Source: Desulfobaculum sp044987625 (GTDB lineage: Bacteria; Desulfobacterota; Desulfovibrionia; Desulfovibrionales; Desulfovibrionaceae). Taken from it: DNA of 64,000 nt. The position numbers and the translations under genes were made by a program. The stretch is taken from positions 930,001 to 994,000 of the forward strand of contig NZ_JBJDSB010000002.1 of assembly GCF_044987625.1 (NCBI RefSeq). The letters are read 5' to 3'. Positions 52,751 through 60,480 of this stretch are shown here, in pieces; positions within the stretch are counted from its first letter, which is position 1; each line of letters opens with the position of its first letter. The notes below the pieces were generated by a model. It did no database searches. It saw only the letters and a list, made by a program, of their open reading frames with translations, and was not told the origin of the DNA.

Positions 52751-53500
52751 ATGGCCGTAGCCTTGACGTTTGATGCGGATTGGGCACCGGAACCCGTGTT
52801 GGAATACACGGTGCGCCTTGTAGAGTCCTACGGCATCCCTGCCACGTTTTATGCCACCAACGACAGTCCCGCGCTGCACTGGGCAGCCAAACAAGGGCAC
52901 GAGGTTGGCCTGCATCCCTTCTTTGGCCAGCCGGACGCGTCAGACCGCGACACCTTGCATCATCTGCTGGACCTGTACCCGGACGCCGCCGGCGTGCGAA
53001 ACCATCGCTACCGGATGGACAGCACCAGCATCTATCTGTTTGCCAAGGCTGGGTTGTCCTACGATTGCAACATCATGGCGCACGATTCCCCCGAAGTGCC
53101 GCCCTACGTCCACCACACCGGGCTTGTCCGGTTTCCCATCCACTTTGGCGACGGCGCCAGCCTGCAATATGGCCTGCGTACTCCGTATGACCTCCTTGCC
53201 GACGCCGACAGGCAGGATCCGGTGGTTCTGCTCTTCCATCCCATCCATATCTATTTGAATACGCAGAGCATGGCGCATTATGCCTGCGCCAAGAAGGACC
53301 AGCACGATATGGCCGCGCTCAATAGGCATGTTGCTTCGGGCAAGGGGCCGGGCGTGCGGGAGTGGTTCCACGAGGCCTGCGCGGCGGCGCAGCGCGGCGC
53401 GGTGGTGATGCGGGATGCGGCGGACGCCATAACCAACGGCCAAAGCAAGGCCGAGGCCCTGCCCTCAGACGAAGCGGGCGCGTACACTGCGCCGCAGTAG
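52751..53500 (+). CDS. Polysaccharide deacetylase-like protein
   Basis: 249 aa. NodB-like core with ALTFDADWAPE at the very start (metal Asp), HEVGLHPFF and LLFHPIHIYLN. The DADW motif is a variant of the usual DDG. It is probably a cytoplasmic glycan or nucleotide-sugar deacetylase. GGAGGAG directly precedes ATG 52751. Its last 36 bp overlap, tail to tail, the formyltransferase-like gene; the two may act on the same sugar in opposite ways (deacetylation, formylation), but that is an inference. Confidence 0.8.
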   Translation: MAVALTFDADWAPEPVLEYTVRLVESYGIPATFYATNDSPALHWAAKQGHEVGLHPFFGQPDASDRDTLHHLLDLYPDAAGVRNHRYRMDSTSIYLFAKAGLSYDCNIMAHDSPEVPPYVHHTGLVRFPIHFGDGASLQYGLRTPYDLLADADRQDPVVLLFHPIHIYLNTQSMAHYACAKKDQHDMAALNRHVASGKGPGVREWFHEACAAAQRGAVVMRDAADAITNGQSKAEALPSDEAGAYTAPQ

Positions 53501-54400
53501 CGCTTTGGCCTCGGCAGGCGTTTTTCCTTCCATACCGGCTTCTTCAATCTCCACCATCTGGCGGGAATCGCCGCAGGCGACGACGGGATTTTCCCCTTCC
53601 ACACGGCACACATGGCCGGGCACGGCCAAAAACGGCTGGTCCGGGCGGTGTGGCCGTGCGCGCCATACCGTAACGCGTTCGCGCCCTTCGTATAGGCTAA
53701 AGGCTCCGGCAAAGGGGCGCGATGTCGCGCGGACAAGGCGGCAGATGGCCTCGGCGGACGCTGTCCAGTCGATGCGGCCATCCTCGGGGCGGCGCGGATA
53801 GCACCGGAGCGCCTGCCCAGGGTCCGCCGGTTGCGGCTGGGGCGTGATGTCCCCGTGCAGGAGGCCCGTAGCGGCATTGGCGAGGAGGTCCGGCGCGCAC
53901 GCCTCGTACCACTGCATAATGTCGCCGATATAGGTGCCATCCGAGATGGGAAGGTATTCCTTGAGCAGTATGGGCCCGGCGTCAATGCCGTTGGCCATCT
54001 GATGCACCGTCAGCGCCACGGACGTCTCCCCCTGCAAAATGGCCCAGTTGGCGCACGCACTCCCCCGGTAACGCGGCAGGTCGCCGCCGTGGCAATTGAG
54101 GATGCCGTGGGGAAACAGCGCCCGGACGGCCTCCGGGATGCGGTAGAGATAGCCCATGGAAATGGCGACATCGCACCGCGCCGCGGCAAGGGCCGCCTGC
54201 GCCTCTGGGGCCATAAGGTCAGGGCTGAGGCGGTAATCCGCCCCGGCTTCGCGGGCAAAGGCGGCAAAGGCTTCTGGCGGCGTGCCTTCGTAGTCCTGCG
54301 GGGGACAGGTCCAGACCACGGGAATCCGCGCGCCCTGTTCGTGCAGGCGGCGCGCCGCCGCAAGGAGTTTCCCGGTTCGCCCAATGACTGCAATGCGCAT
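53465..54400 (-). CDS. Formyltransferase family protein (methionyl-tRNA/nucleotide-sugar type)
   Basis: 311 aa. It has NCHGGDLPRYRGSACANWAILQGE, the variant of the HPSLLP-type 10-formyl-THF motif, plus IDAGPILLKE, and a C-terminal FMT-like barrel domain. The motif has HGG instead of HPS, so I think it formylates a small molecule (for example an amino sugar) rather than Met-tRNA. ATG 54400 with GGAGG 7 nt upstream. The upstream 340 bp to the next gene show no certain promoter. Confidence 0.8.
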   Translation of the reverse strand: MRIAVIGRTGKLLAAARRLHEQGARIPVVWTCPPQDYEGTPPEAFAAFAREAGADYRLSPDLMAPEAQAALAAARCDVAISMGYLYRIPEAVRALFPHGILNCHGGDLPRYRGSACANWAILQGETSVALTVHQMANGIDAGPILLKEYLPISDGTYIGDIMQWYEACAPDLLANAATGLLHGDITPQPQPADPGQALRCYPRRPEDGRIDWTASAEAICRLVRATSRPFAGAFSLYEGRERVTVWRARPHRPDQPFLAVPGHVCRVEGENPVVACGDSRQMVEIEEAGMEGKTPAEAKALLRRSVRARFV

Positions 54401-54740
54401 GCGGTGCCTCCGGAGCAAAGGTGAACAGCCTGAAATGCGGGACAATTCTGTGCCATACTAGAGGACGGGCGAAGCACAAAGCAAGGCCGTGGCGCAAAAA
54501 GTTTGCCCTTAGGTGCTTGAAAAAAAAGCTGAAATCCATAACCCTCGGCAGGTCTCCCCTTTTCCGGGCGTTTGGTGGCTTCTCGCCCCGAAGCGTGTAC
54601 GGTAAGGGAGTCCGCGCACCCTCCCCGCGCGCCTTATGTTTTGCGTGGACGCGGCTGCGCCATCCCCGCATCAAAGCCTTGCAGCAACGTATGACAACAC
54701 CGCGCCACTGCCGCGCATGAAAGCAGAACCACAGGATACC

Positions 54741-57572
54741 ATGTCCAATAAAATCAGCGCCCCAACCATCATCACTACGCATATGAATGCGGACTTTGAC
54801 GCCCTTGCCGCCATGATAGCCGCAAGCCGTCTGTATCCCGGAGCTACGCTTGTCTTCCCCGGTTCGCAGGAGCGCAACCTGCGCAATTTTTACATCCAAA
54901 GCGCGATGTACATGTTCAACTTCCGCAACGTGAAGGAAATTGACCTGTCCACGGTGAGCACCCTTGTGGTGGTGGACACCCGCCAAAAATCGCGCGTGAA
55001 CCACGTGGCCCCGGTTTTTGAAAACGAGGGCTTGATTGTCCACGCCTACGACCACCACCCGGACACTCCGGACGACGTGGAATACTCGGAAGGCATCGTC
55101 AACAACTGGGGCTCCACCGCCACCATCCTCTGCCACGAGCTGAAAAGGAAAGGCATCACCGTGGAGAACCGCGAGGCGGACATCATTGCCCTTGGCATCT
55201 ATGAGGATACCGGCTCCTTCACCTTTAATTCCACCACCGTACATGACTATATGGCTGCGGCGTGGCTGCTGGAACAGGGCATGGACGTCACCTTTGTGTC
55301 GGACCTCATCACCCGCGACCTCAGCGCCGATCAGGTCGCCCTGCTCAACACCATGCTGGAGGCCGCACAAACGCACGACATCCGCAACACCGCCGTGGTG
55401 GTCACGGAGGTCAGCACGGAGGAGTACGTCAACGACTTCGCCCTGCTGGCGCACAAGATGCTGGACATGGAGCACATCAACGTGCTGTTCGCCCTTGCCC
55501 GCATGGGCGACCGTATTCAGCTTGTGGCGCGCTCGCGCAGTCCAGAGGTAGACGTCAGCCAGATTTGCGCATCATTCGGCGGCGGCGGACATGCATCCGC
55601 GGCGTCTGCCAGCATTAAGGACAGAACGCCCTCGCAGGTGAAGGACGAGCTTTTCGCCCTGCTGCTGTCGCACATTGCCCCGCAGGAACGGGTCCGCCAG
55701 CTTATGTCGCACCCGCCCATCCTCATCGAGAGCGACAAGACCATCACCGAAGCCAGCGAAATCATGACGCGCTTCGGGCTGAAGGCCGCGCCTGTGGTGC
55801 AGGCCGAAACGCGGGAATGCCAAGGGATTTTGGAGCATCAAATCGCGGACCGCGCGGTTGCCCACGGCCTTGGGCATCTGCCCGCCACGGACTACCTGAC
55901 CCGCAGCAACGCCACCGTCGCCCCGGAATCGGACCTGTACAACGTGATGGAAATCGTGCTGGGGCAAGGGCAACGCCTTGTTCCCGTCATTGAAAACGGG
56001 CTGGTGATTGGCGTGCTGACGCGCACGGACCTGATCAACATCCTTATTGAGGAGCCTGCGCGTATTCCGGAGTCCCTGCAGCCGGAGAAGCGCCGGGAGC
56101 GCAATATCCGCATCATGATACGCGACAGACTGCCCAAGGAACTCTTCTCCATCCTGCGCCGCGCCGGTGAACTTGGGCGTGACATGGGCATGGAGGTCTA
56201 CGCCGTGGGCGGCTTTGTGCGCGATATCCTGATGCATACGCCCAACTCCGACCTTGACCTTGTGGTGGAGGGCAACGGCATCGACTTTGCCCGCGCCCTT
56301 GCGGCCAAGCTGGGCGGGCGCGTCCGCGCGCACCATAAATTCCGCACCGCCGTGGTCATCCTTGAGGACGGCCAGCGTATCGACGTGGCCACGGCCCGCC
56401 TTGAATACTACGAGTACCCGGCGGCCTTGCCCACGGTGGAGCTTTCCTCCATCAAAATGGACCTGTACCGGCGCGATTTCACCATCAACGCCCTTGCCGT
56501 GCAGCTCAATCCGGACCGCTTCGGCAAGCTGGTGGACTTCTTCGGCGCCCAGCGCGACATCAAAAACCGTGTCATCCGCGTGCTGCACTCCCTGTCCTTT
56601 GTGGAGGACCCAACGCGCATCCTACGGTGCATCCGTTTTGCCAAGCGCTACAATTTCCGCATTGGCGGCCAGACGGACCGCCTTATCCGCAACGCTATGC
56701 AACTGGACATGATCCCGAAGCTTTCCGGAACACGCCTTTTCCACGAAATGAACCTCATCTTTGACGAGGAAAACGCCGTGGAATGCCTCAAACAGATGCG
56801 GCATTACAAGATTCTGGAGACCATGCACCCCCTGCTGACGCTGACCCCGGCGCAGGAAACGCTGCTGGAGGAAATCAAAAAGGTGCTGGACTGGCACCGC
56901 TTGCTCTACCTTGGCGACCTGCCGCACAACTGGATGCTTTTCTTCATGGCGATGCTCAACGGCATGCCCGAGGAGGACGTGCAGTCCGTTGCCACGCGTT
57001 TTAACCTGACCAAACGGCAGTCCACGGAGCTTTTGGCCCTGCGCACGCAGGTGAACAACACCGTGTACGCCTACAAAAAATGGAAGCACCGGGGCGGGCC
57101 TGCCAGCGAACTGTATTTTATGCTGGAGACGTTGCCCCTTGAGGGCATCCTGTACATTATGGCGCGCTTTAATCAGGAGGACATCCGCAAGAGCATGTCC
57201 TTGTTCCTGACCCAGCTCAAGACGCAGGAGCTGGAAATAGACGGGCACGACCTGCTGGCCATGGGCCTCAAGCCGGGGCCGGAGTTTGGCACTGTGCTGA
57301 AAAAACTGCGCGCCGCCATGCTGGACGGGCAGGCCTCGTGCCGCGAGGATCAACTGGCCCTTGCCCACCGCTTGGTGGACGACCCGGATTATCTGGGCCT
57401 TGAAATGGCCCCCGCTACGCCGGGTGGCTCACAATCCGGTGAAGTTGCCGCAGGGAATTCCTCATCAGCAGGTGACGCTGAGGGGGCACCTGAGGGCGAG
57501 CCGGAGGGCAAGTCAGGGGAGAACACGTCAAAGGATGCGTCAGACAGTGCGGCAAAGACCGACGCGGAGTAA
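54741..57572 (+). CDS. DHH-CBS-tRNA nucleotidyltransferase/poly(A) polymerase fusion
   Basis: 943 aa. N-terminal DHH phosphoesterase (HMNADFDALAAM, VDTR, DHHPDTPDD) and DHHA1 (GGGGHASAASA), then two CBS domains (about 315-430), then a class II nucleotidyltransferase (VGGFVRDILM, SDLDLVVEG, RRDFTINALA) with helical RNA-binding parts, and an acidic low-complexity tail. This is the architecture of A-adding enzymes in delta-proteobacteria and Aquifex, where CC-addition is done by another protein. It matures or repairs tRNA 3' ends. ATG 54741 with AGGA upstream. Confidence 0.92.
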   Translation: MSNKISAPTIITTHMNADFDALAAMIAASRLYPGATLVFPGSQERNLRNFYIQSAMYMFNFRNVKEIDLSTVSTLVVVDTRQKSRVNHVAPVFENEGLIVHAYDHHPDTPDDVEYSEGIVNNWGSTATILCHELKRKGITVENREADIIALGIYEDTGSFTFNSTTVHDYMAAAWLLEQGMDVTFVSDLITRDLSADQVALLNTMLEAAQTHDIRNTAVVVTEVSTEEYVNDFALLAHKMLDMEHINVLFALARMGDRIQLVARSRSPEVDVSQICASFGGGGHASAASASIKDRTPSQVKDELFALLLSHIAPQERVRQLMSHPPILIESDKTITEASEIMTRFGLKAAPVVQAETRECQGILEHQIADRAVAHGLGHLPATDYLTRSNATVAPESDLYNVMEIVLGQGQRLVPVIENGLVIGVLTRTDLINILIEEPARIPESLQPEKRRERNIRIMIRDRLPKELFSILRRAGELGRDMGMEVYAVGGFVRDILMHTPNSDLDLVVEGNGIDFARALAAKLGGRVRAHHKFRTAVVILEDGQRIDVATARLEYYEYPAALPTVELSSIKMDLYRRDFTINALAVQLNPDRFGKLVDFFGAQRDIKNRVIRVLHSLSFVEDPTRILRCIRFAKRYNFRIGGQTDRLIRNAMQLDMIPKLSGTRLFHEMNLIFDEENAVECLKQMRHYKILETMHPLLTLTPAQETLLEEIKKVLDWHRLLYLGDLPHNWMLFFMAMLNGMPEEDVQSVATRFNLTKRQSTELLALRTQVNNTVYAYKKWKHRGGPASELYFMLETLPLEGILYIMARFNQEDIRKSMSLFLTQLKTQELEIDGHDLLAMGLKPGPEFGTVLKKLRAAMLDGQASCREDQLALAHRLVDDPDYLGLEMAPATPGGSQSGEVAAGNSSSAGDAEGAPEGEPEGKSGENTSKDASDSAAKTDAE

Positions 57573-57871
57573 TCCGTGCGGCGCACGGGGCAATATGGCC
57601 GGCGCGGCGCATGCCTCATGCAGGGCGCTGGCAACGACGCCGCAGTGTCGCGCGGCGGACACGCTGGACACGCCGCAGGTGCGTGGTGCATTTCGGTCTG
57701 TGCCGGGGAGAGTGTGGTTTCTCCACAGTCTTGATGCTGTTCTCAGGTACTTTACGCCGCCTCTCTGGCCGGGGACCACAGCGCGCCCCTTGCCCTTGCG
57801 GCCTATGCCGTGTAAATGTTTCGCTTTCACGGCGTATGTGACGCACAACATGCCGGTAGGATGACAAGACT

Positions 57872-58342
57872 ATGAAGCGCCGCCCACGGATTTCCGTTAT
57901 AGGGTCCGGCCACTGCGACGAAACCACCGCCGCAGTCGCCCGCGAGGTTGGCCGCCGCATCGCTGATGCGGGGTGCGACCTTGTCTGTGGTGGCCTTGGC
58001 GGCGTGATGCATGCCGCCGCCAAAGGCGCACAAAACCTCGGTGGCCGCACCATCGGCATTCTGCCTGGGAATAGCCCGGACGATGCAAACAGCGCCATCG
58101 ACGTGCCCATAGCCACCGGCCTTGGGCAAATGCGCAACGCCCTCGTTGTCGCCAACGGGGACGTGGTCATCGCGGTGGAAGGCGGCAGCGGCACTCTGTC
58201 CGAGGTGGGCTTTGCCCTCAAGGCCGGCAAAGCCGTCATCGCCATTGGCACCTACGCGGACATGGCAGGCGTCATAGCCGCGACATCGGCGCGGCAGGCC
58301 GTGGACCTCGCTTTGCGGCATATTGCGGACGACGCCCACTAA
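57872..58342 (+). CDS. TIGR00725/LOG family protein
   Basis: 156 aa. It has SVIGSGHCDETTA, VCGGLGGVMHAAAKGA and VAVEGGSGTLSEVGFAL, the LOG-like Rossmann pattern (the usual PGGxGTxxE appears as EGGSGTLSE). True LOG proteins release cytokinin-type bases; for bacterial TIGR00725 members the function is unknown. AGGA upstream of the ATG. The 299 bp between the preceding gene and this one show nothing recognisable. Confidence 0.85.
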   Translation: MKRRPRISVIGSGHCDETTAAVAREVGRRIADAGCDLVCGGLGGVMHAAAKGAQNLGGRTIGILPGNSPDDANSAIDVPIATGLGQMRNALVVANGDVVIAVEGGSGTLSEVGFALKAGKAVIAIGTYADMAGVIAATSARQAVDLALRHIADDAH

Positions 58343-58374
58343 CCGGGCGCAATCACAACCAAGAGGTACGTCAT

Positions 58375-58890
58375 ATGGAAGTACTATGGGCCCCGTGGCG
58401 GCTCGATTACATCCTCGGCCCCAAGCCGGACACCTGCCCTTTCTGCCTGCCCAAGCACACGGACGAAGACGCCGCGCGCCGCATCCTGTACCGGGGGCGG
58501 TATTCCTTTGTCATCATGAACATTTTCCCTTATAACAACGGCCACCTTATGGTGACGCCGTACCGCCACGTCATGAGTCTGGTGGACCTGCGTCCGGAAG
58601 AACACCATGAAATGATGGACCTCATGCACGAATCCACCCGCATACTCACAGCGCACTTCTCCCCCCAAGGCATCAACATGGGGGTCAACATGGGCGAGGC
58701 CGCAGGCGCTGGCATTAAAGAGCACCTGCACTTCCATCTCGTCCCCCGATGGGTCGGGGATTCCTCCTTCATGGCATTCGCCTCGGAAACCCGCGTCATC
58801 CCAGAACATATTGATCACACCTATGCCAGCCTCAAACCCTATTTTGACGAGTTTAAGACGAAACAATCCGCCAAGGAGGAGGAAAGTTAA
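58375..58890 (+). CDS. HIT family hydrolase/phosphorylase
   Basis: 171 aa. The histidine triad is HLHFHLVPRW, with a CPFC pair in the N-terminal metal site. Proteins of this type cleave or phosphorolyse dinucleoside polyphosphates such as Ap4A; the exact substrate cannot be read. Its stop overlaps the lapA start (TAATG), so the two genes are coupled. Confidence 0.92.
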   Translation: MEVLWAPWRLDYILGPKPDTCPFCLPKHTDEDAARRILYRGRYSFVIMNIFPYNNGHLMVTPYRHVMSLVDLRPEEHHEMMDLMHESTRILTAHFSPQGINMGVNMGEAAGAGIKEHLHFHLVPRWVGDSSFMAFASETRVIPEHIDHTYASLKPYFDEFKTKQSAKEEES

Positions 58891-59255
58891 TGCGTTACTT
58901 GAAAGTTCTGGCCCTGCTTGTCCTGTTTTTCCTGACCATGGTGCTGTTTGCACAGAACATGGAGTCCCTGTCGCAGCAGGTTGAGCTTGGCCTGACGCTG
59001 TTCGGGCAGGATTTGTTCCTGATCCATCAGCCCATCTATTTCATTCTTCTGTCCGCTTTTGTGCTGGGTGGCATTCTGTGTACGCTGTACTTCCTGTATG
59101 AGAAGTTCCGCACCTGTGCAGAGCTGCGCCGTTGCCGCAAAAAGCTCAGAAACCTTGAGAAGGAAGTGACCTCCCTGCGCAATCTGCCGCTGGAGGACAA
59201 AAACTTCCCGGCAGAGACCCCGGCCGCAGAAGCCGAAACTCCCGCAGCACAGTAA
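58890..59255 (+). CDS. lapA: LapA family membrane protein
   Basis: 121 aa. Two membrane helices (about 5-22 and 47-70), then a coiled coil rich in Arg/Lys and an acidic tail. It matches LapA, partner of LapB in controlling LpxC turnover and LPS assembly. It overlaps the HIT gene by 1 bp and precedes a LapB-like gene by 29 bp. Confidence 0.85.
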   Translation: MRYLKVLALLVLFFLTMVLFAQNMESLSQQVELGLTLFGQDLFLIHQPIYFILLSAFVLGGILCTLYFLYEKFRTCAELRRCRKKLRNLEKEVTSLRNLPLEDKNFPAETPAAEAETPAAQ

Positions 59256-59284
59256 AAAACGGCCGCAGCGGCCAAGGGATTTGC

Positions 59285-60427
59285 ATGAACTGGCTCACTC
59301 GCCTCTTGCCCTTGCGTGGTGGCAAGAGCTTCTCCGGCGGCACCGAGGTCGCGGACCCCGGCAGCTTTGCTCCGGTCTCTCGTGATACTCAGGCCGCCAT
59401 TGCGGAACTGAGTCAGGTTGCAAAGGACAATCCCGACGCCGTTGAAATATATCTGGCTCTTGGGAATCTGTACCGCTCGCACGGCGAAATTGAGCGGGCG
59501 GTACAGATTCGTCAAAACCTCATCGTCCGCCCCGGTCTGGACGACGCCGTCAAGGCCAAAACATGGTACGAACTGGGGCTGGACTACAAGCGCGGCGGCT
59601 TTATCGACCGCGCCCTTGGCGCCTTTGAGCAGGCGCGCAAAATTTCCGGCGACAACCCCGCCATCGTTGACGAACTGGCCCGCATGACAGCCGACACAGG
59701 CGACTTTGAACGCGCCTCGCGCTATTATGCCCAGCTTGGCAACGACATTGCCGAGGCTCACTACATGGTCCGCCTTGCGCAGGACCACTTCGACGCCGAC
59801 AACGTCGCAGCCGGGAACAAGTGGCTCAAAAAAGCCCTCAAGACCTACCCCGGCTCCGTTGAAGCGTGGCAGGCCCATCTGCTGCACGACCTCGCCAACG
59901 AGGACTGGCCCACCCTGTCAAGGCACCTGCACAAGGCGCTCAGTAAGGTGGACGACAGCCTCGCCTTTGTCCTGTTTGAAGGCATCCTCGCCGCCGCCCG
60001 CCAGCACGACGCGCTGGAAGGCGAACTCGACACGGACAAACCCTTCAGTTATCACCCGCCTAGAGAACTGTGCGACGCGGTTCTCTCCGTTTTGGAAAAA
60101 CGCGACCCGGACCTCTTGGCGCAGTTTTACGCCGCATGGATGGTCTGTAGCCACGACAGCGAAAAGTCCCGCGCATGGCTGGAAAAAACCCTTGTGCTCA
60201 ATCCGGACTTTTGGCCCGCACGCCTTGAACTTTTGGCCATTAGCATGGACGATCAGCCACTGTCCCCGGCGTTTCGCCAGCAGCTTGAGTTCTTCGTCAA
60301 ACATGCCCGCGGGCTGAAACGCTTTGTCTGCCGACGCTGCGGCCTGAAACGCGAGCAGGTCTTCTTCCGGTGCCCCCGGTGCCAGAGCTGGCACTCCATC
60401 ACGTACCGCACCCTCATCAACGAATAA
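59285..60427 (+). CDS. lapB: LapB-like TPR protein with rubredoxin-type metal site
   Basis: 380 aa. Several TPR repeats (about 35-310) and a C-terminal zinc-ribbon/rubredoxin-like knob: FVCRRCGLKREQVFFRCPRCQSW, four Cys in two CxxC pairs. LapB (YciM) directs the FtsH protease to LpxC, so LPS synthesis matches phospholipid synthesis. The N-terminus is only weakly hydrophobic; membrane attachment may depend on LapA encoded just before. Confidence 0.88.
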   Translation: MNWLTRLLPLRGGKSFSGGTEVADPGSFAPVSRDTQAAIAELSQVAKDNPDAVEIYLALGNLYRSHGEIERAVQIRQNLIVRPGLDDAVKAKTWYELGLDYKRGGFIDRALGAFEQARKISGDNPAIVDELARMTADTGDFERASRYYAQLGNDIAEAHYMVRLAQDHFDADNVAAGNKWLKKALKTYPGSVEAWQAHLLHDLANEDWPTLSRHLHKALSKVDDSLAFVLFEGILAAARQHDALEGELDTDKPFSYHPPRELCDAVLSVLEKRDPDLLAQFYAAWMVCSHDSEKSRAWLEKTLVLNPDFWPARLELLAISMDDQPLSPAFRQQLEFFVKHARGLKRFVCRRCGLKREQVFFRCPRCQSWHSITYRTLINE

Positions 60428-60480
60428 CCCGCGTCCGGCTCCTCCCGTCCCGGAGTGCGCCGGGCATATAGAAAGAGCAC

